Both the position numbers and the translations under genes were made by a program. Shown here piece by piece: positions 17,576 through 25,309 of a stretch of DNA of 64,000 bases. Each line of letters begins with the position of its first letter. Within the stretch, counting starts at the first letter, position 1. Under the pieces are notes generated by a model. It had not been told where the DNA came from, did no database searches, and saw only the letters and a list, made by a program, of their open reading frames with translations. This stretch comes from Paenirhodobacter populi (GTDB lineage: Bacteria; Pseudomonadota; Alphaproteobacteria; Rhodobacterales; Rhodobacteraceae). Location of the stretch: positions 1 to 64,000 of the forward strand of contig NZ_SAUZ01000016.1 in the NCBI RefSeq assembly GCF_004022215.1. Reading direction: 5' to 3'.

Positions 17576-18130
17576 GATGCGTCACGATCCTTCGTTGAAC
17601 ATGTTCCGACGCGGCAAGACCGGATGGGTCGCGGATGCCGCCGTTGGCCTCAGGATCGGGGAAATCGCGCCGATTGCCATCGCCTTTTCGGCGGGGTTTG
17701 GGGGGCGCCGCTTTCGGGACGATGCTTTGGGGGAGAATATTTTTCTTCCGCCCGACGGCGAAGCGGCCCGTCCGGCGTATGACTCCCGGCCGTCTGCAAA
17801 TCGCTCCGGCGCCGGGGGCGCTGCCCCCGTCGATGGCAAGCCATCGACTCCCCCGGGATATTTATGGAAACACGAAAACATAAGACTGCTCCGAAGGCAC
17901 TGATGTGTTCTTTGAGGGGGGGCGAAGAGGCGTTCCGCCACCGAAGGATGGCGCATGGGCTGCGGGCCGAATCGCGCGCGGCGGCGCTGGTTTCATTCTG
18001 TCCGCACAGGCCTGTGGAGCGAAACTCCCTCGTCGCGGCGCGATAAAGACAAGGCCTGTTTCATCGTTTTTCGCGGCGCTGCGTGGCATTCTTGGGCATC
18101 CCTTGTTCAATCCGCGAAGCCTGTTGTGCC
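17576..18130. other. 555-base divergent intergenic region between tauA and the CMD gene pair
   Basis: No frame here has a recognisable protein signature or a good ribosome binding site. It holds a complete dispersed repeat (17814-17876) and presumably the tauA promoter next to 17576. The part from about 17885 to 18070 is lower in coding character on both strands and may be the remnant of a lost gene; I recognise nothing in it. Confidence 0.5.
17814..17876 (+). repeat. Dispersed intergenic repeat, copy B
   Basis: GGGGGC-GCT-GCCCCC at 17814-17828 is followed by a perfect 9-base stem with an AA loop (GTCGATGGC-AA-GCCATCGAC, 17829-17848) and the tail CCCCCGGGATATTTATGG. This is the only copy lying between two divergent genes rather than after a stop codon. 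Confidence 0.85.
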
Positions 18131-18712
18131 ATGCCAAATCCCGACCAGACATTGATCGAACAGCTTGCCCTTGCGGCGGCGGGGCCGCGGGCGGTGGAAT
18201 TTCTTGCCGCGCGTCCGGAGGTCCTTTGGTCCGCCGAAATCGCCTATCAGGCCCTGCTTGCGCCGGCCCATCCCGGCCCCGTTTCCCTTGCGGAGCGCCA
18301 TGCGGTGGCGGCCTTCGCCGCGTTCCTGCAGGGCGATCTGGCGGTGCAGAGCCATTATCGCGGCCTCTTGCGGCTGACGATGTCCGACCGGCTGGCCGAT
18401 ACCGCCTATATCGAGGCCGAGGCCCGGCGCGCGATCCCCCCGGGCGACAGGATCGCCCCGCCCCGGTTGCGGCCGATGATCCGCGAAACGCTGGGGCCGC
18501 GGCTGTCGGCGGCGCTGGACCATGCCGGCGCGCTGGCCTTGCGGCCGGATCTGGCGTCCGGGGACGGGCTGCGGGCCGCGGGCTGGCAGGACGGCGCGGC
18601 GGCGATCCTGTCGCGGATCGTCGCGCTCGTGGCGTTTCAGGGGGTGCTGATCGGCGGGCTGCGGGCCTGTCTGGACGCGGTGAGCGGGGATGTTTCGGAA
18701 AGGGTCGCATAG
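18131..18712 (+). CDS. CMD-domain protein, Avi_7170 family
   Basis: 193 residues, beginning MPNPDQTLIEQLALAAAGPR. The helical SLAERHAVAAFAAFLQGDLA and SHYRGLL segments resemble the AhpD/carboxymuconolactone decarboxylase fold, and length and start match the Avi_7170 family as I know it. The usual redox pair C-x-x-C is absent: the aligned positions read D-L-A-V followed by Q-S-H. The protein therefore cannot be a classical thiol peroxidase by itself. Its stop directly abuts the start of the partner gene. Function unknown; the partner keeps one of the two cysteines. Confidence 0.7.
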   Translation: MPNPDQTLIEQLALAAAGPRAVEFLAARPEVLWSAEIAYQALLAPAHPGPVSLAERHAVAAFAAFLQGDLAVQSHYRGLLRLTMSDRLADTAYIEAEARRAIPPGDRIAPPRLRPMIRETLGPRLSAALDHAGALALRPDLASGDGLRAAGWQDGAAAILSRIVALVAFQGVLIGGLRACLDAVSGDVSERVA

Positions 18713-19207
18713 ATGGCACAGGCAGTTTCGACAGAGCGTTCCGCGCAGACCGGCCCCCGGTGGCAGGCGGGCGATTCCCGGACCAGCAATGACGGCCGGG
18801 GCGAGGTCGCGGCCCTTGGGGCGGCGATCCTCTATCGCGGCGATGGGCTGTCGCGGGGGGAAAAGGCGCTCGCCGCGCTGGCCGTATCGGTGCAGACCGG
18901 ATGCGCCGCGGACAGCCGCCATTTCGCGCGGGAAGCCGCGCGGCTGACCAAGGACCGGCGCACCGTCGATCTGGTGCTGGAGGAGGGGTTTCCCTCGCCC
19001 ATCACCGGGCGCCGGGGCACGATCGTCACCACGGCGGCACGGCTGGCGACCCCGTTCCAGAACCTGCGGGACGCGGATCTTCAGCGCCTGCACCTCGATC
19101 GGTTCGACCCGGAGGAAACGCTGGACCTGCTGCTTGCATCGGCCTTCGCCACTTTGCACAACCGGCTGCCCGCGGTGTCGAAGGGCCGGGACGCGAAGGA
19201 AGGGTGA
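18713..19207 (+). CDS. Alkylhydroperoxidase-like protein, Avi_7169 family
   Basis: 164 residues. The AhpD-like core reads LSRGEKALAALAVSVQTG then C-A-A-D-S-R-H near residues 62-68. One cysteine and the histidine of the AhpD motif remain; the second cysteine is replaced by aspartate. It starts immediately after the stop of the Avi_7170-type gene, and the two families are usually neighbours, so a complex is likely. A GST/SspA-like gene follows after 5 bases. In other bacteria such pairs sit with ABC transporters and flavin monooxygenases; here the neighbour is tauABC on the other strand. Confidence 0.7.
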   Translation: MAQAVSTERSAQTGPRWQAGDSRTSNDGRGEVAALGAAILYRGDGLSRGEKALAALAVSVQTGCAADSRHFAREAARLTKDRRTVDLVLEEGFPSPITGRRGTIVTTAARLATPFQNLRDADLQRLHLDRFDPEETLDLLLASAFATLHNRLPAVSKGRDAKEG

Positions 19208-19212
19208 CCGCG

Positions 19213-19890
19213 ATGGCCCATGTCGCCTTCAGCCTTGCGGCCCCCTTCGACTGCGCCACGGCGCAGGCGGCGGCGCTGGCCCTGCTGCATCGCGGAACGC
19301 CCTTCGACTGGCTGCCCGGCGCGGCGGGACCCGATCACGGAACACAGCTTTCCGTCGTCGATCTGGAGGGGCAGGAGATCCGCGCCGGCGCGCTGCCCGC
19401 GATCCTCGACTGGATCGAGGATTTCCACCCCGGCCAGCCGCTCCACCCCGAGGATCCCGCGACGCGGGGGCGGCATCGCGCGCTGCTGCGCGTGGCGGAA
19501 CGGCTGCCCGCGCGGCTCAGCGACATGCTGACGGCAAGGACCGACCGCGATCTGGACATCGCCCAGCATTTCCTGCTGGACCTGATGCAGACCTTCGAGG
19601 AAGAGGCCGCGCGCGCAGATGCCCGCCTGTCGAATGTCGATCTGGCGCTCGCGCCGGTGCTGTGGCGGATCGCGCTGCTGGACCGGGATTACGCCACCCA
19701 TGTTCTGGCGCCGCTGCGCCGGCTGCGCGGGCGCCACGAGCGGATCCTGTCGCTGGCCCCGACACGCCGGGCCCTGAATGCCGCGGCGGAGCGGCGCTTT
19801 CACGACAGGATCGGGCGCTCCGCCGGGCTGATCGCCACCGGCGGCAATCGCAACGACTGGTCCCGCGCGCTCGGCCCCTTCGGGGCCTGA
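19213..19890 (+). CDS. Glutathione S-transferase / SspA-like protein
   Basis: 225 residues starting MAHVAFSLAAPFDCATAQAA at 19213. The C-terminal all-helical domain (about 95-200) has DARLSNVDLALAPVLWRIALL, close to the conserved helix of stringent starvation protein A and related GSTs. The N-terminal thioredoxin-like half is divergent and lacks a plain catalytic Ser or Cys motif. The start is supported by the 5-base spacing after the previous stop; the frame stays open much further upstream only as a shadow. Probable role: a cytoplasmic GST-like partner of the CMD pair. Assignment rests mostly on the C-terminal half. Confidence 0.6.
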   Translation: MAHVAFSLAAPFDCATAQAAALALLHRGTPFDWLPGAAGPDHGTQLSVVDLEGQEIRAGALPAILDWIEDFHPGQPLHPEDPATRGRHRALLRVAERLPARLSDMLTARTDRDLDIAQHFLLDLMQTFEEEAARADARLSNVDLALAPVLWRIALLDRDYATHVLAPLRRLRGRHERILSLAPTRRALNAAAERRFHDRIGRSAGLIATGGNRNDWSRALGPFGA

Positions 19891-20022
19891 GCCCCGTCAG
19901 GCCCAATTTCTGCCCCATTCCATATCAGGCGCCCCGACACGGCGCCTAAAATCTGTTCATCGGCCCGGAAGCCCCCCTTCCGGGCCGGAAAACTGTTGCC
20001 CCGTCCATACCCGCGTCGCTCA

Positions 20023-20043
20023 CATATATTTGGCATATATATG
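20023..20043. promoter_or_regulatory. AT-rich palindrome upstream of the first TRAP operon
   Basis: CATATAT (20023-20029) and ATATATG (20037-20043) are perfect inverted arms around 7 bases, 70 bases before the dctP start and in an otherwise GC-rich region. It could be the binding site of the GntR regulator encoded at the end of this cluster, or simply an AT-rich promoter. Confidence 0.4.
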
Positions 20044-20113
20044 GCGCGCCGATCCGGGGGCAGCATGACCCGGCGGACCAACAGGCGGGCCGCAACAACA
20101 GAGAGGGAACCTG

Positions 20114-21175
20114 ATGGAAATGACCTGCAAGACTGCGGCGCGACGGCTGAGCGGCCTCGTGCTGGGCAGCGCGATGGCACTGGTCGTCGCGTCTTCGGCG
20201 CAGGCCGAAACGAAGCTGAAGGCGATCGGCTATACCTCGAACCTCTACATGTGGGGCATGGAAAAGGCCTTCTTCGCCGGCGAGTTCAAGGACGCGGGCG
20301 CGGGCGTCATCTCGATCGACGCGGTGCCGCATGACGTCGCCAGCCTGAAAGGGCCGGAGGTCCTGTCGATGCTGCAAGACGGCACGTTGCAGCTCGCCTC
20401 GCAGAACATCAGCTACATGGCGGGGGAGGATCCCCGGTTCGAGGCGCTCGATCTGGCCGGGGTCACCCTGACCAATGCCGATGCCAAAAAGGCCACCGAT
20501 GCCTACAAGCCGGTTCTGGCGAAGGTGATGGAGGAGAAGTTCAACACCCATCTCCTCGGTCTCGCGCCGCTGCCGAGTCAGGTGTTCTGGTGCCGGGACA
20601 AGATTTCCGCGCTGTCCGACCTGAAGGGCAAGAAGATCCGCATCTTCAACTCCACCCTCGCCGATTTCGTCGAGGGCGTCGGCGGCACCTCGGTCACCAT
20701 TCCCTTCGTCGAGGTGATCCCCGCCCTGCAGCGCGGTGTCGCCGACTGCGCGGTCACCGGCACCTCGAGCGGCAACACCGCCCGCTGGTTCGAGGTGACG
20801 CAGGCCGTCTATCCGATGAATGTCGGCTGGTCGATGATCTACTGGGCCGCGAACAAGCAGGTCTGGGACGGGCTCAGCCCCGAGGCGCAGAAGATCATGA
20901 CCGAGGAATACGGCAAGCTCGAAGCCGCCGCATGGGCCGCGCAGATCGAACAGGACACCGACGCGCTGTCCTGCCTGTCGGGCGGCGAATGCAAGATGGG
21001 CATCCCGGCCAAGATCGACGTTGTCGAGATCAGCGAGGCCGACAAGGAAAAGGGCCGCGAGATCGTCCGCGATTACGTCCTGCCGGGCTGGGCCAAGCGC
21101 TGCGGCGCCGATTGCGTCACCGAATGGAACGCGACGGTGGGCGCCGCCCTTGGCATCGAGGCGCCGCTGCCGTGA
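20114..21175 (+). CDS. TRAP transporter periplasmic binding protein (DctP family)
   Basis: 353 residues with a Sec leader (about residues 1-31, ending SSAQA-E). The DctP core includes SQVFWCRDKISALSDLKGKK near residue 155 and NVGWSMIYWAANKQVWDGLS near 236. The usual invariant arginine region is seen in KKIRIFNSTLADFVEGVGG. Substrate is probably an organic acid, but nothing here fixes it. The stop overlaps the GTG start of the small permease gene by 4 bases. Confidence 0.85.
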   Translation: MEMTCKTAARRLSGLVLGSAMALVVASSAQAETKLKAIGYTSNLYMWGMEKAFFAGEFKDAGAGVISIDAVPHDVASLKGPEVLSMLQDGTLQLASQNISYMAGEDPRFEALDLAGVTLTNADAKKATDAYKPVLAKVMEEKFNTHLLGLAPLPSQVFWCRDKISALSDLKGKKIRIFNSTLADFVEGVGGTSVTIPFVEVIPALQRGVADCAVTGTSSGNTARWFEVTQAVYPMNVGWSMIYWAANKQVWDGLSPEAQKIMTEEYGKLEAAAWAAQIEQDTDALSCLSGGECKMGIPAKIDVVEISEADKEKGREIVRDYVLPGWAKRCGADCVTEWNATVGAALGIEAPLP

Positions 21176-21801
21176 GCACCTTCGTGGATGTCACCGCGCG
21201 CGGGCTCGACCGGATTCTGGCGGTCCTGCGCGTCCTTGCCACCGCCGGCGTCTGGTTCGGCGGCGGGCTTTTGGTGCTGCTGTCCTTCGCGGTCGGTGCA
21301 GAGGTTCTGATGCGGCGGCTGGCCAATCACAGCTTCACCGGGGTCGATGAGCTTGGCGGTTACACGCTGGCCATCGTTTCCGCCATCGCCTTCACCTCGA
21401 CGCTGCTGAACCGCGGGCATATCCGCATCGATCTGGTGCATCAGCGCTTCGGGCCGCGCGGGCGGGCGATCCTCGACCTGCTGGCGATGGCAGGGCTGAT
21501 CGCCTTTTACGGCCTGCTGCTGAAATACGCGTGGCTGCTGCTTGACCGCAGCTACACGATGGGGTCGCGGTCGGTCTCGCCGCTGTCGGTCGTCATGTGG
21601 ATCCCGCAAAGCCTGTGGTTCGCCGGGCTGCTGCTGTTCGTGGTGACCGCGGTCACGCTGTTCTTGCGCAGCCTTCTGGCGCTGTGCGCGGGCGATCTGC
21701 GGACGGTCAACGCCCTGATCGGCACGCTCAGCGCCGATGACGAGGTGGCCGAGGAACTGGCCCTGAATGCCGAGGCTCAGGGCAAGGAGGTGGTGAAATG
21801 A
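21172..21801 (+). CDS. TRAP transporter small permease (DctQ family)
   Basis: 209 residues with about four membrane segments (near 25-47, 62-80, 100-120 and 145-165). The start is GTG at 21172, coupled to the dctP stop through GTGA; no ATG fits before the first membrane segment. FTGVDELGGYTLAIVSAIAF is the typical DctQ motif. The C-terminal 30 residues form an acidic tail longer than usual. Overlaps dctM by 4 bases. Confidence 0.8.
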   Translation: MSTFVDVTARGLDRILAVLRVLATAGVWFGGGLLVLLSFAVGAEVLMRRLANHSFTGVDELGGYTLAIVSAIAFTSTLLNRGHIRIDLVHQRFGPRGRAILDLLAMAGLIAFYGLLLKYAWLLLDRSYTMGSRSVSPLSVVMWIPQSLWFAGLLLFVVTAVTLFLRSLLALCAGDLRTVNALIGTLSADDEVAEELALNAEAQGKEVVK

Positions 21802-23081
21802 TCGCCGTCACACTGATCGTATTGTTTTCGCTACTGCTTTTGTCGGTTCCGGTGGCGGCGGTGCTCGGCCTTTCGGCCGTCATCCTGTCGGAGCTGTTCG
21901 CCTTCATCCCGGCGACGCGTGGGATTGGCACCGTCACATGGCAGTCGATGAACGACGGGCTGCTGATCGCCGTGCCGCTGTTCGTGCTGATGGGCGAACT
22001 GTTGCTGCGCTCGGGCGTCGCCTCGCGCATGTACAATGCGCTGTCGGGGTGGCTGGGCTGGCTGCCGGGTGGTCTGATGCATGCGAATATCGGCACCTCG
22101 ACGCTGTTTGCCGCGACCTCGGGCAGTTCCGTCGCCACCGCCGCGACCGTCGCCACCACCGCCATCCCGGAAATCAAGCGCCACAACTACAACGAGCCGC
22201 TGTTCCTTGGCTCCATCGCGGCGTCGGGGACGCTTGGCATCCTGATCCCGCCCTCGATCAACCTGATCATCTTCGGCGCGCTGACCAATACCTCGATCCC
22301 GGCGCTGTATCTGGCGGGGTTCATTCCGGGGCTGGGGCTGGCGGTGCTGTTCAGCATGGCGGTGCTGGTCGCCTGCAAGATCCGCCCGGAATGGGGCGGC
22401 GAAAGGATCTCGGCCACATGGCGGGAACGGATCGGCGGGTTGCCGCATCTGCTGCCGCCGCTGTTCATCTTCTTCCTCGTGGTCGGCACGATCTATGCCG
22501 GCTGGGCCACCCCGACCGAGGCCGCCGCCCTTGGCGTCCTGGGCGCGATCATCGTCGCGGCTTTCGCGCGGGCATTGACGCTTTCGGCGATCCGGGCGGC
22601 CTTCTTCGGCACGATCCGCACCACGGGGATGCTGATCGCGATCGTCAGCGCGGCCTATTTCCTGAACTTCGTCTTCGGCAATATCGGCCTGACGAGCAGC
22701 GTCACCGACGCTTTCCAGAACCTTTCGCTCAGCCCCTACGGGACGCTGTTCCTGGTGATCGCGTTCTATCTGGTGCTGGGGCTGTTTCTGGAAACCCTGT
22801 CGCTGATGGTGGCGACGGTGTCGATCTTCACCCCGGTGCTGGTGTCGCAGGGCTTCGATCCGGTCTGGTTCGGCATTCTCGTCATCCTGCTGATCGAGAC
22901 GGCGATGATTACTCCCCCGGTGGGCATCAATCTCTTCGTCGTTCAGGGCGTGCGCGGGCGGGGATCGCTGAACGACGTGGTGAAGGGGGTGGTGCCGTTC
23001 CTCGGCTCGCTGTTCGTGGGGATCATCCTGATCATCCTGTTCCCGCAGATCGTGCTGTTCCTGCCGGAGATCCTGCGATGA
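21798..23081 (+). CDS. TRAP transporter large permease (DctM family)
   Basis: 427 residues with about twelve membrane segments. Characteristic stretches are FVLMGELLLRSGVASRMYNA near residue 58, SSVATAATVATTAIPEIKRH near 109 and the cation-site region LIETAMITPPVGINLFVVQG near 362. It is the symporter subunit, driven by a sodium or proton gradient. Last gene of dctPQM; the GntR regulator follows after 106 bases. Confidence 0.9.
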   Translation: MIAVTLIVLFSLLLLSVPVAAVLGLSAVILSELFAFIPATRGIGTVTWQSMNDGLLIAVPLFVLMGELLLRSGVASRMYNALSGWLGWLPGGLMHANIGTSTLFAATSGSSVATAATVATTAIPEIKRHNYNEPLFLGSIAASGTLGILIPPSINLIIFGALTNTSIPALYLAGFIPGLGLAVLFSMAVLVACKIRPEWGGERISATWRERIGGLPHLLPPLFIFFLVVGTIYAGWATPTEAAALGVLGAIIVAAFARALTLSAIRAAFFGTIRTTGMLIAIVSAAYFLNFVFGNIGLTSSVTDAFQNLSLSPYGTLFLVIAFYLVLGLFLETLSLMVATVSIFTPVLVSQGFDPVWFGILVILLIETAMITPPVGINLFVVQGVRGRGSLNDVVKGVVPFLGSLFVGIILIILFPQIVLFLPEILR

Positions 23082-23133
23082 CAGCCGCAGCCGGGACTGG
23101 CCTTGTCTCCCGGCTGCGGATAATCCGGGTAAG

Positions 23134-23159
23134 GGCTCACCGCGCCCCGCGGGATATTT
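23134..23159 (+). repeat. Possible degenerate tail of the dispersed repeat
   Basis: GGCTCACCGCGCCCCGCGGG followed by ATATTT resembles the tail of the dispersed element (CTCACCCCCGGGATATTT) with changes, and lies after a stop codon as the others do. The GGGGGC stem is missing. It may be a decayed copy or chance. Confidence 0.35.
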
Positions 23160-23187
23160 CCGATCTTCTCTGACTGGTGGACAACGA

Positions 23188-23976
23188 ATGACACGAACGC
23201 CATCGCGCCCCACCCCGCGCAGAAAGAGATCGCCCGAAGACACCGCCGGTGTCTCGCAGGTGGATGCCGCCGTCGAATTCCTGCGCGCCCGGATCATGGA
23301 CCTGACGCTGGAACCCGGCAGCCGGATCGATGAACGCCTGCTGATCTCCGATTTCGGCCTTGGCCGAACCCCTGCGCGCGAGGCGCTGAACAGGCTGGCG
23401 ATGGAGGGTTTCGTCCAGCTCCGCGCGAACCGCGGCGGCGCCTTCGTCGCCCCCCTCGGCTTCGAGGACTTCGGCCAATTGATCGAGGCGCATCAGTTCT
23501 GCGAAGCCATGCTCAGCCACAGGCTGCAGATCGACTATCCGGGCCTTCTGGAAAAGCTGGAGGCGATCCAGCAACGCTATGTCGTCGCGGTGAACCAGCG
23601 CGACTACCTGCGCATCACCGACATCAACACCGAATTCCACATGTGTTTCTACGAAACCATGCGCAATCAGCTGATCGCCGACTATGCGCTGAAGATCCTT
23701 CGGCTGGTGTCGCGCGTGCTGAACTGGACCTATCGCAACGAGCTGCCGGAAACCGAACACCAGAACGAACAGTTCACGCTGAACCTCGCCCAGCATGATG
23801 AAATCATCGACACGGTGCGCCGCAAGGATCTGGCAAAGCTTTCCGTCATCCTGCCCGAACATGCGGCCTATGTGCAGGTGCGCCTGATCCATATCCTGAA
23901 CCGCCGCGCGGTCAGGGCCGATTTCAGCCCTTTCCCCCCGACACAGAAGACCGAGGCGGAACATATCCTCGACTGA
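23188..23976 (+). CDS. GntR-family transcriptional regulator (FadR/FCD type)
   Basis: 262 residues. The winged helix occupies about 25-90 (FLRARIMDLTLEPGSRIDER, then LGRTPAREALNRLAMEGFVQ). The FCD effector domain follows, with the metal-type positions D at TDINTEFH, H at the same segment and LAQHDEIIDTVRRKD. It lies directly downstream of a TRAP operon on the same strand and is its likely regulator. Confidence 0.85.
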   Translation: MTRTPSRPTPRRKRSPEDTAGVSQVDAAVEFLRARIMDLTLEPGSRIDERLLISDFGLGRTPAREALNRLAMEGFVQLRANRGGAFVAPLGFEDFGQLIEAHQFCEAMLSHRLQIDYPGLLEKLEAIQQRYVVAVNQRDYLRITDINTEFHMCFYETMRNQLIADYALKILRLVSRVLNWTYRNELPETEHQNEQFTLNLAQHDEIIDTVRRKDLAKLSVILPEHAAYVQVRLIHILNRRAVRADFSPFPPTQKTEAEHILD

Positions 23977-24006
23977 CGCCACCCCGAAATGCCGGCCCTG
24001 TCGGCT

Positions 24007-24062
24007 TTCCATAAATATCCCGGGGGTGAGCCGGCTCCGCCGGCGAGGGGGCGGCGCCCCCT
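24007..24062 (-). repeat. Dispersed intergenic repeat, copy C
   Basis: Read on the minus strand it has GGGGGC-GCC-GCCCCC, a GAGCCGGC/GCCGGC inner hairpin and the tail TCACCCCCGGGATATTTATG. It lies in the 108-base convergent space between gntR and the aldolase gene. Confidence 0.85.
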
Positions 24063-24084
24063 CCTGCTATCCGCAAGCGCAGGC

Positions 24085-25248
24085 TCAATAGGCCTTCCCG
24101 CGCGCCGACACCGGCCAGAGCGTCTCGACCTTGCCGCCGCGCAGACCGACATACCAGTCGTGGATGTTGCAGGTCGGATCGCAATGCCCCGGCACCAGCC
24201 GCAACCGCTCGTTGATCGCCAGTGCATTGCCGGGATCCTCGATCACGCCATGCTCGTCGGTGCATTTGACATAGCGCACATCGTCGCGGCCAAAGACGAC
24301 GGGCAACCCGCTGTCGACCGATTGCGACTTCAGACCGGCATCGCAGATCGCCTTGCCCGGCTTCGCATGGCTCATCACCGAGGTCAGGATGAACAGCGCG
24401 TTTTCCCATACGCCCCCGTCGAACCGCGTGCCGGTTTCGTCCTGCACCCGCCCGTAATCCGCATCCATGAAGGCGTAGGAGCCGCATTGCAGCTCGTTGT
24501 AGATGCCCGAGGTCGCCTCGAAATCATAGGATCCGGTGCCGCCGCCGGAAACCAGTTCAGGCGCAAGCCCCGCCGCCTCCAGCGCCGCCACCGTTTCCGT
24601 GACCTGCACCCTGACGGCGGCAAAGCGCGCCGCGCGCTCGGCATGCGAGGTCAGATGCTGCATCGACCCATGATAGGCCTGCAGCCCGCGAAACCGCAGT
24701 GCGGGCGCCGCCGCGACAGCCTGCGCGATGGCAACGACCTCGGCGGGATCGGTGACGCCGCAGCGGTTCGCGCCGCAATCGATCTCGACCAGACAACCAA
24801 GCTCCGTGCCCGCGGCCTGCGCCGCAGCGGAAAGTTCCGCCACATTGTCGATGTCATCGATGCAGACGGCAACCTCCGCCCCGTAGTTCGGCAGATGGGC
24901 AAGGCGGCGGATCTTCAGCGGGTCGCGCACCTGATTGGAGACGAGGATATCGCCGATCCCGGCGCGGGCAAAGACCTCGGCCTCGGACACCTTCTGGCAG
25001 CAGACACCGACCGCGCCGCCCAACTCGATCTGCAATTTCAGCACATCGACCGATTTGTGCATCTTGCCATGCGCCCGGTGGCGGATGCCCTGCGCGCGGG
25101 CATAATCGCCCAGCTTGCGGATGTTGCGTTCCAGCGCGTCCAGATCGAGGATCAGGCAGGGCGTCTGGATTTCGGCCTCGTCCATGCCGGGCAGTGCGGG
25201 AATGTCGAAGCCGGGTTCAAGACCGGCGAAGGTTTGCGGGATGGTCAT
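24085..25248 (-). CDS. D-threonine aldolase / 3-hydroxyaspartate aldolase-family PLP enzyme
   Basis: 387 residues. The PLP lysine is K62 in HRAHGKMHKSVDV, the phosphate region is VSGGGTGSYDFE near residue 222, and the divalent-metal site near the C-terminus is VPGHCDPTCNIHDWYVG. Length and sequence come close to the Paracoccus 3-hydroxyaspartate aldolase (BhcC type) as I remember it, which cleaves 3-hydroxyaspartate to glyoxylate and glycine. The other bhc genes are absent here. It sits 61 bases after hyuB, so it is probably cotranscribed with hyuAB and may act on a product of that pathway. Start at 25248 is chosen by similarity. Confidence 0.8.
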   Translation of the reverse strand: MTIPQTFAGLEPGFDIPALPGMDEAEIQTPCLILDLDALERNIRKLGDYARAQGIRHRAHGKMHKSVDVLKLQIELGGAVGVCCQKVSEAEVFARAGIGDILVSNQVRDPLKIRRLAHLPNYGAEVAVCIDDIDNVAELSAAAQAAGTELGCLVEIDCGANRCGVTDPAEVVAIAQAVAAAPALRFRGLQAYHGSMQHLTSHAERAARFAAVRVQVTETVAALEAAGLAPELVSGGGTGSYDFEATSGIYNELQCGSYAFMDADYGRVQDETGTRFDGGVWENALFILTSVMSHAKPGKAICDAGLKSQSVDSGLPVVFGRDDVRYVKCTDEHGVIEDPGNALAINERLRLVPGHCDPTCNIHDWYVGLRGGKVETLWPVSARGKAY

Positions 25249-25277
25249 CGTGGCGTTCCTCGGATCCGGGCAAAGAT

Positions 25278-25302
25278 GCCGCGCCCGGGCTCCGGGCACG
25301 GC
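25278..25302 (-). terminator. Hairpin between hyuB and the aldolase gene
   Basis: GCCGCGCCCGG (25278-25288) can pair with CCGGGCACGGC (25292-25302) with one mismatch. No T-run follows. Probably a weak attenuator or processing site within the operon. Confidence 0.35.
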
Positions 25303-25309
25303 GTGTCGA

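Noticed and set aside
17582-17956. Minus-strand frame of 124 codons upstream of tauA
   Set aside because: No motif, no ribosome binding site, composition not protein-like, and it runs through the dispersed repeat.
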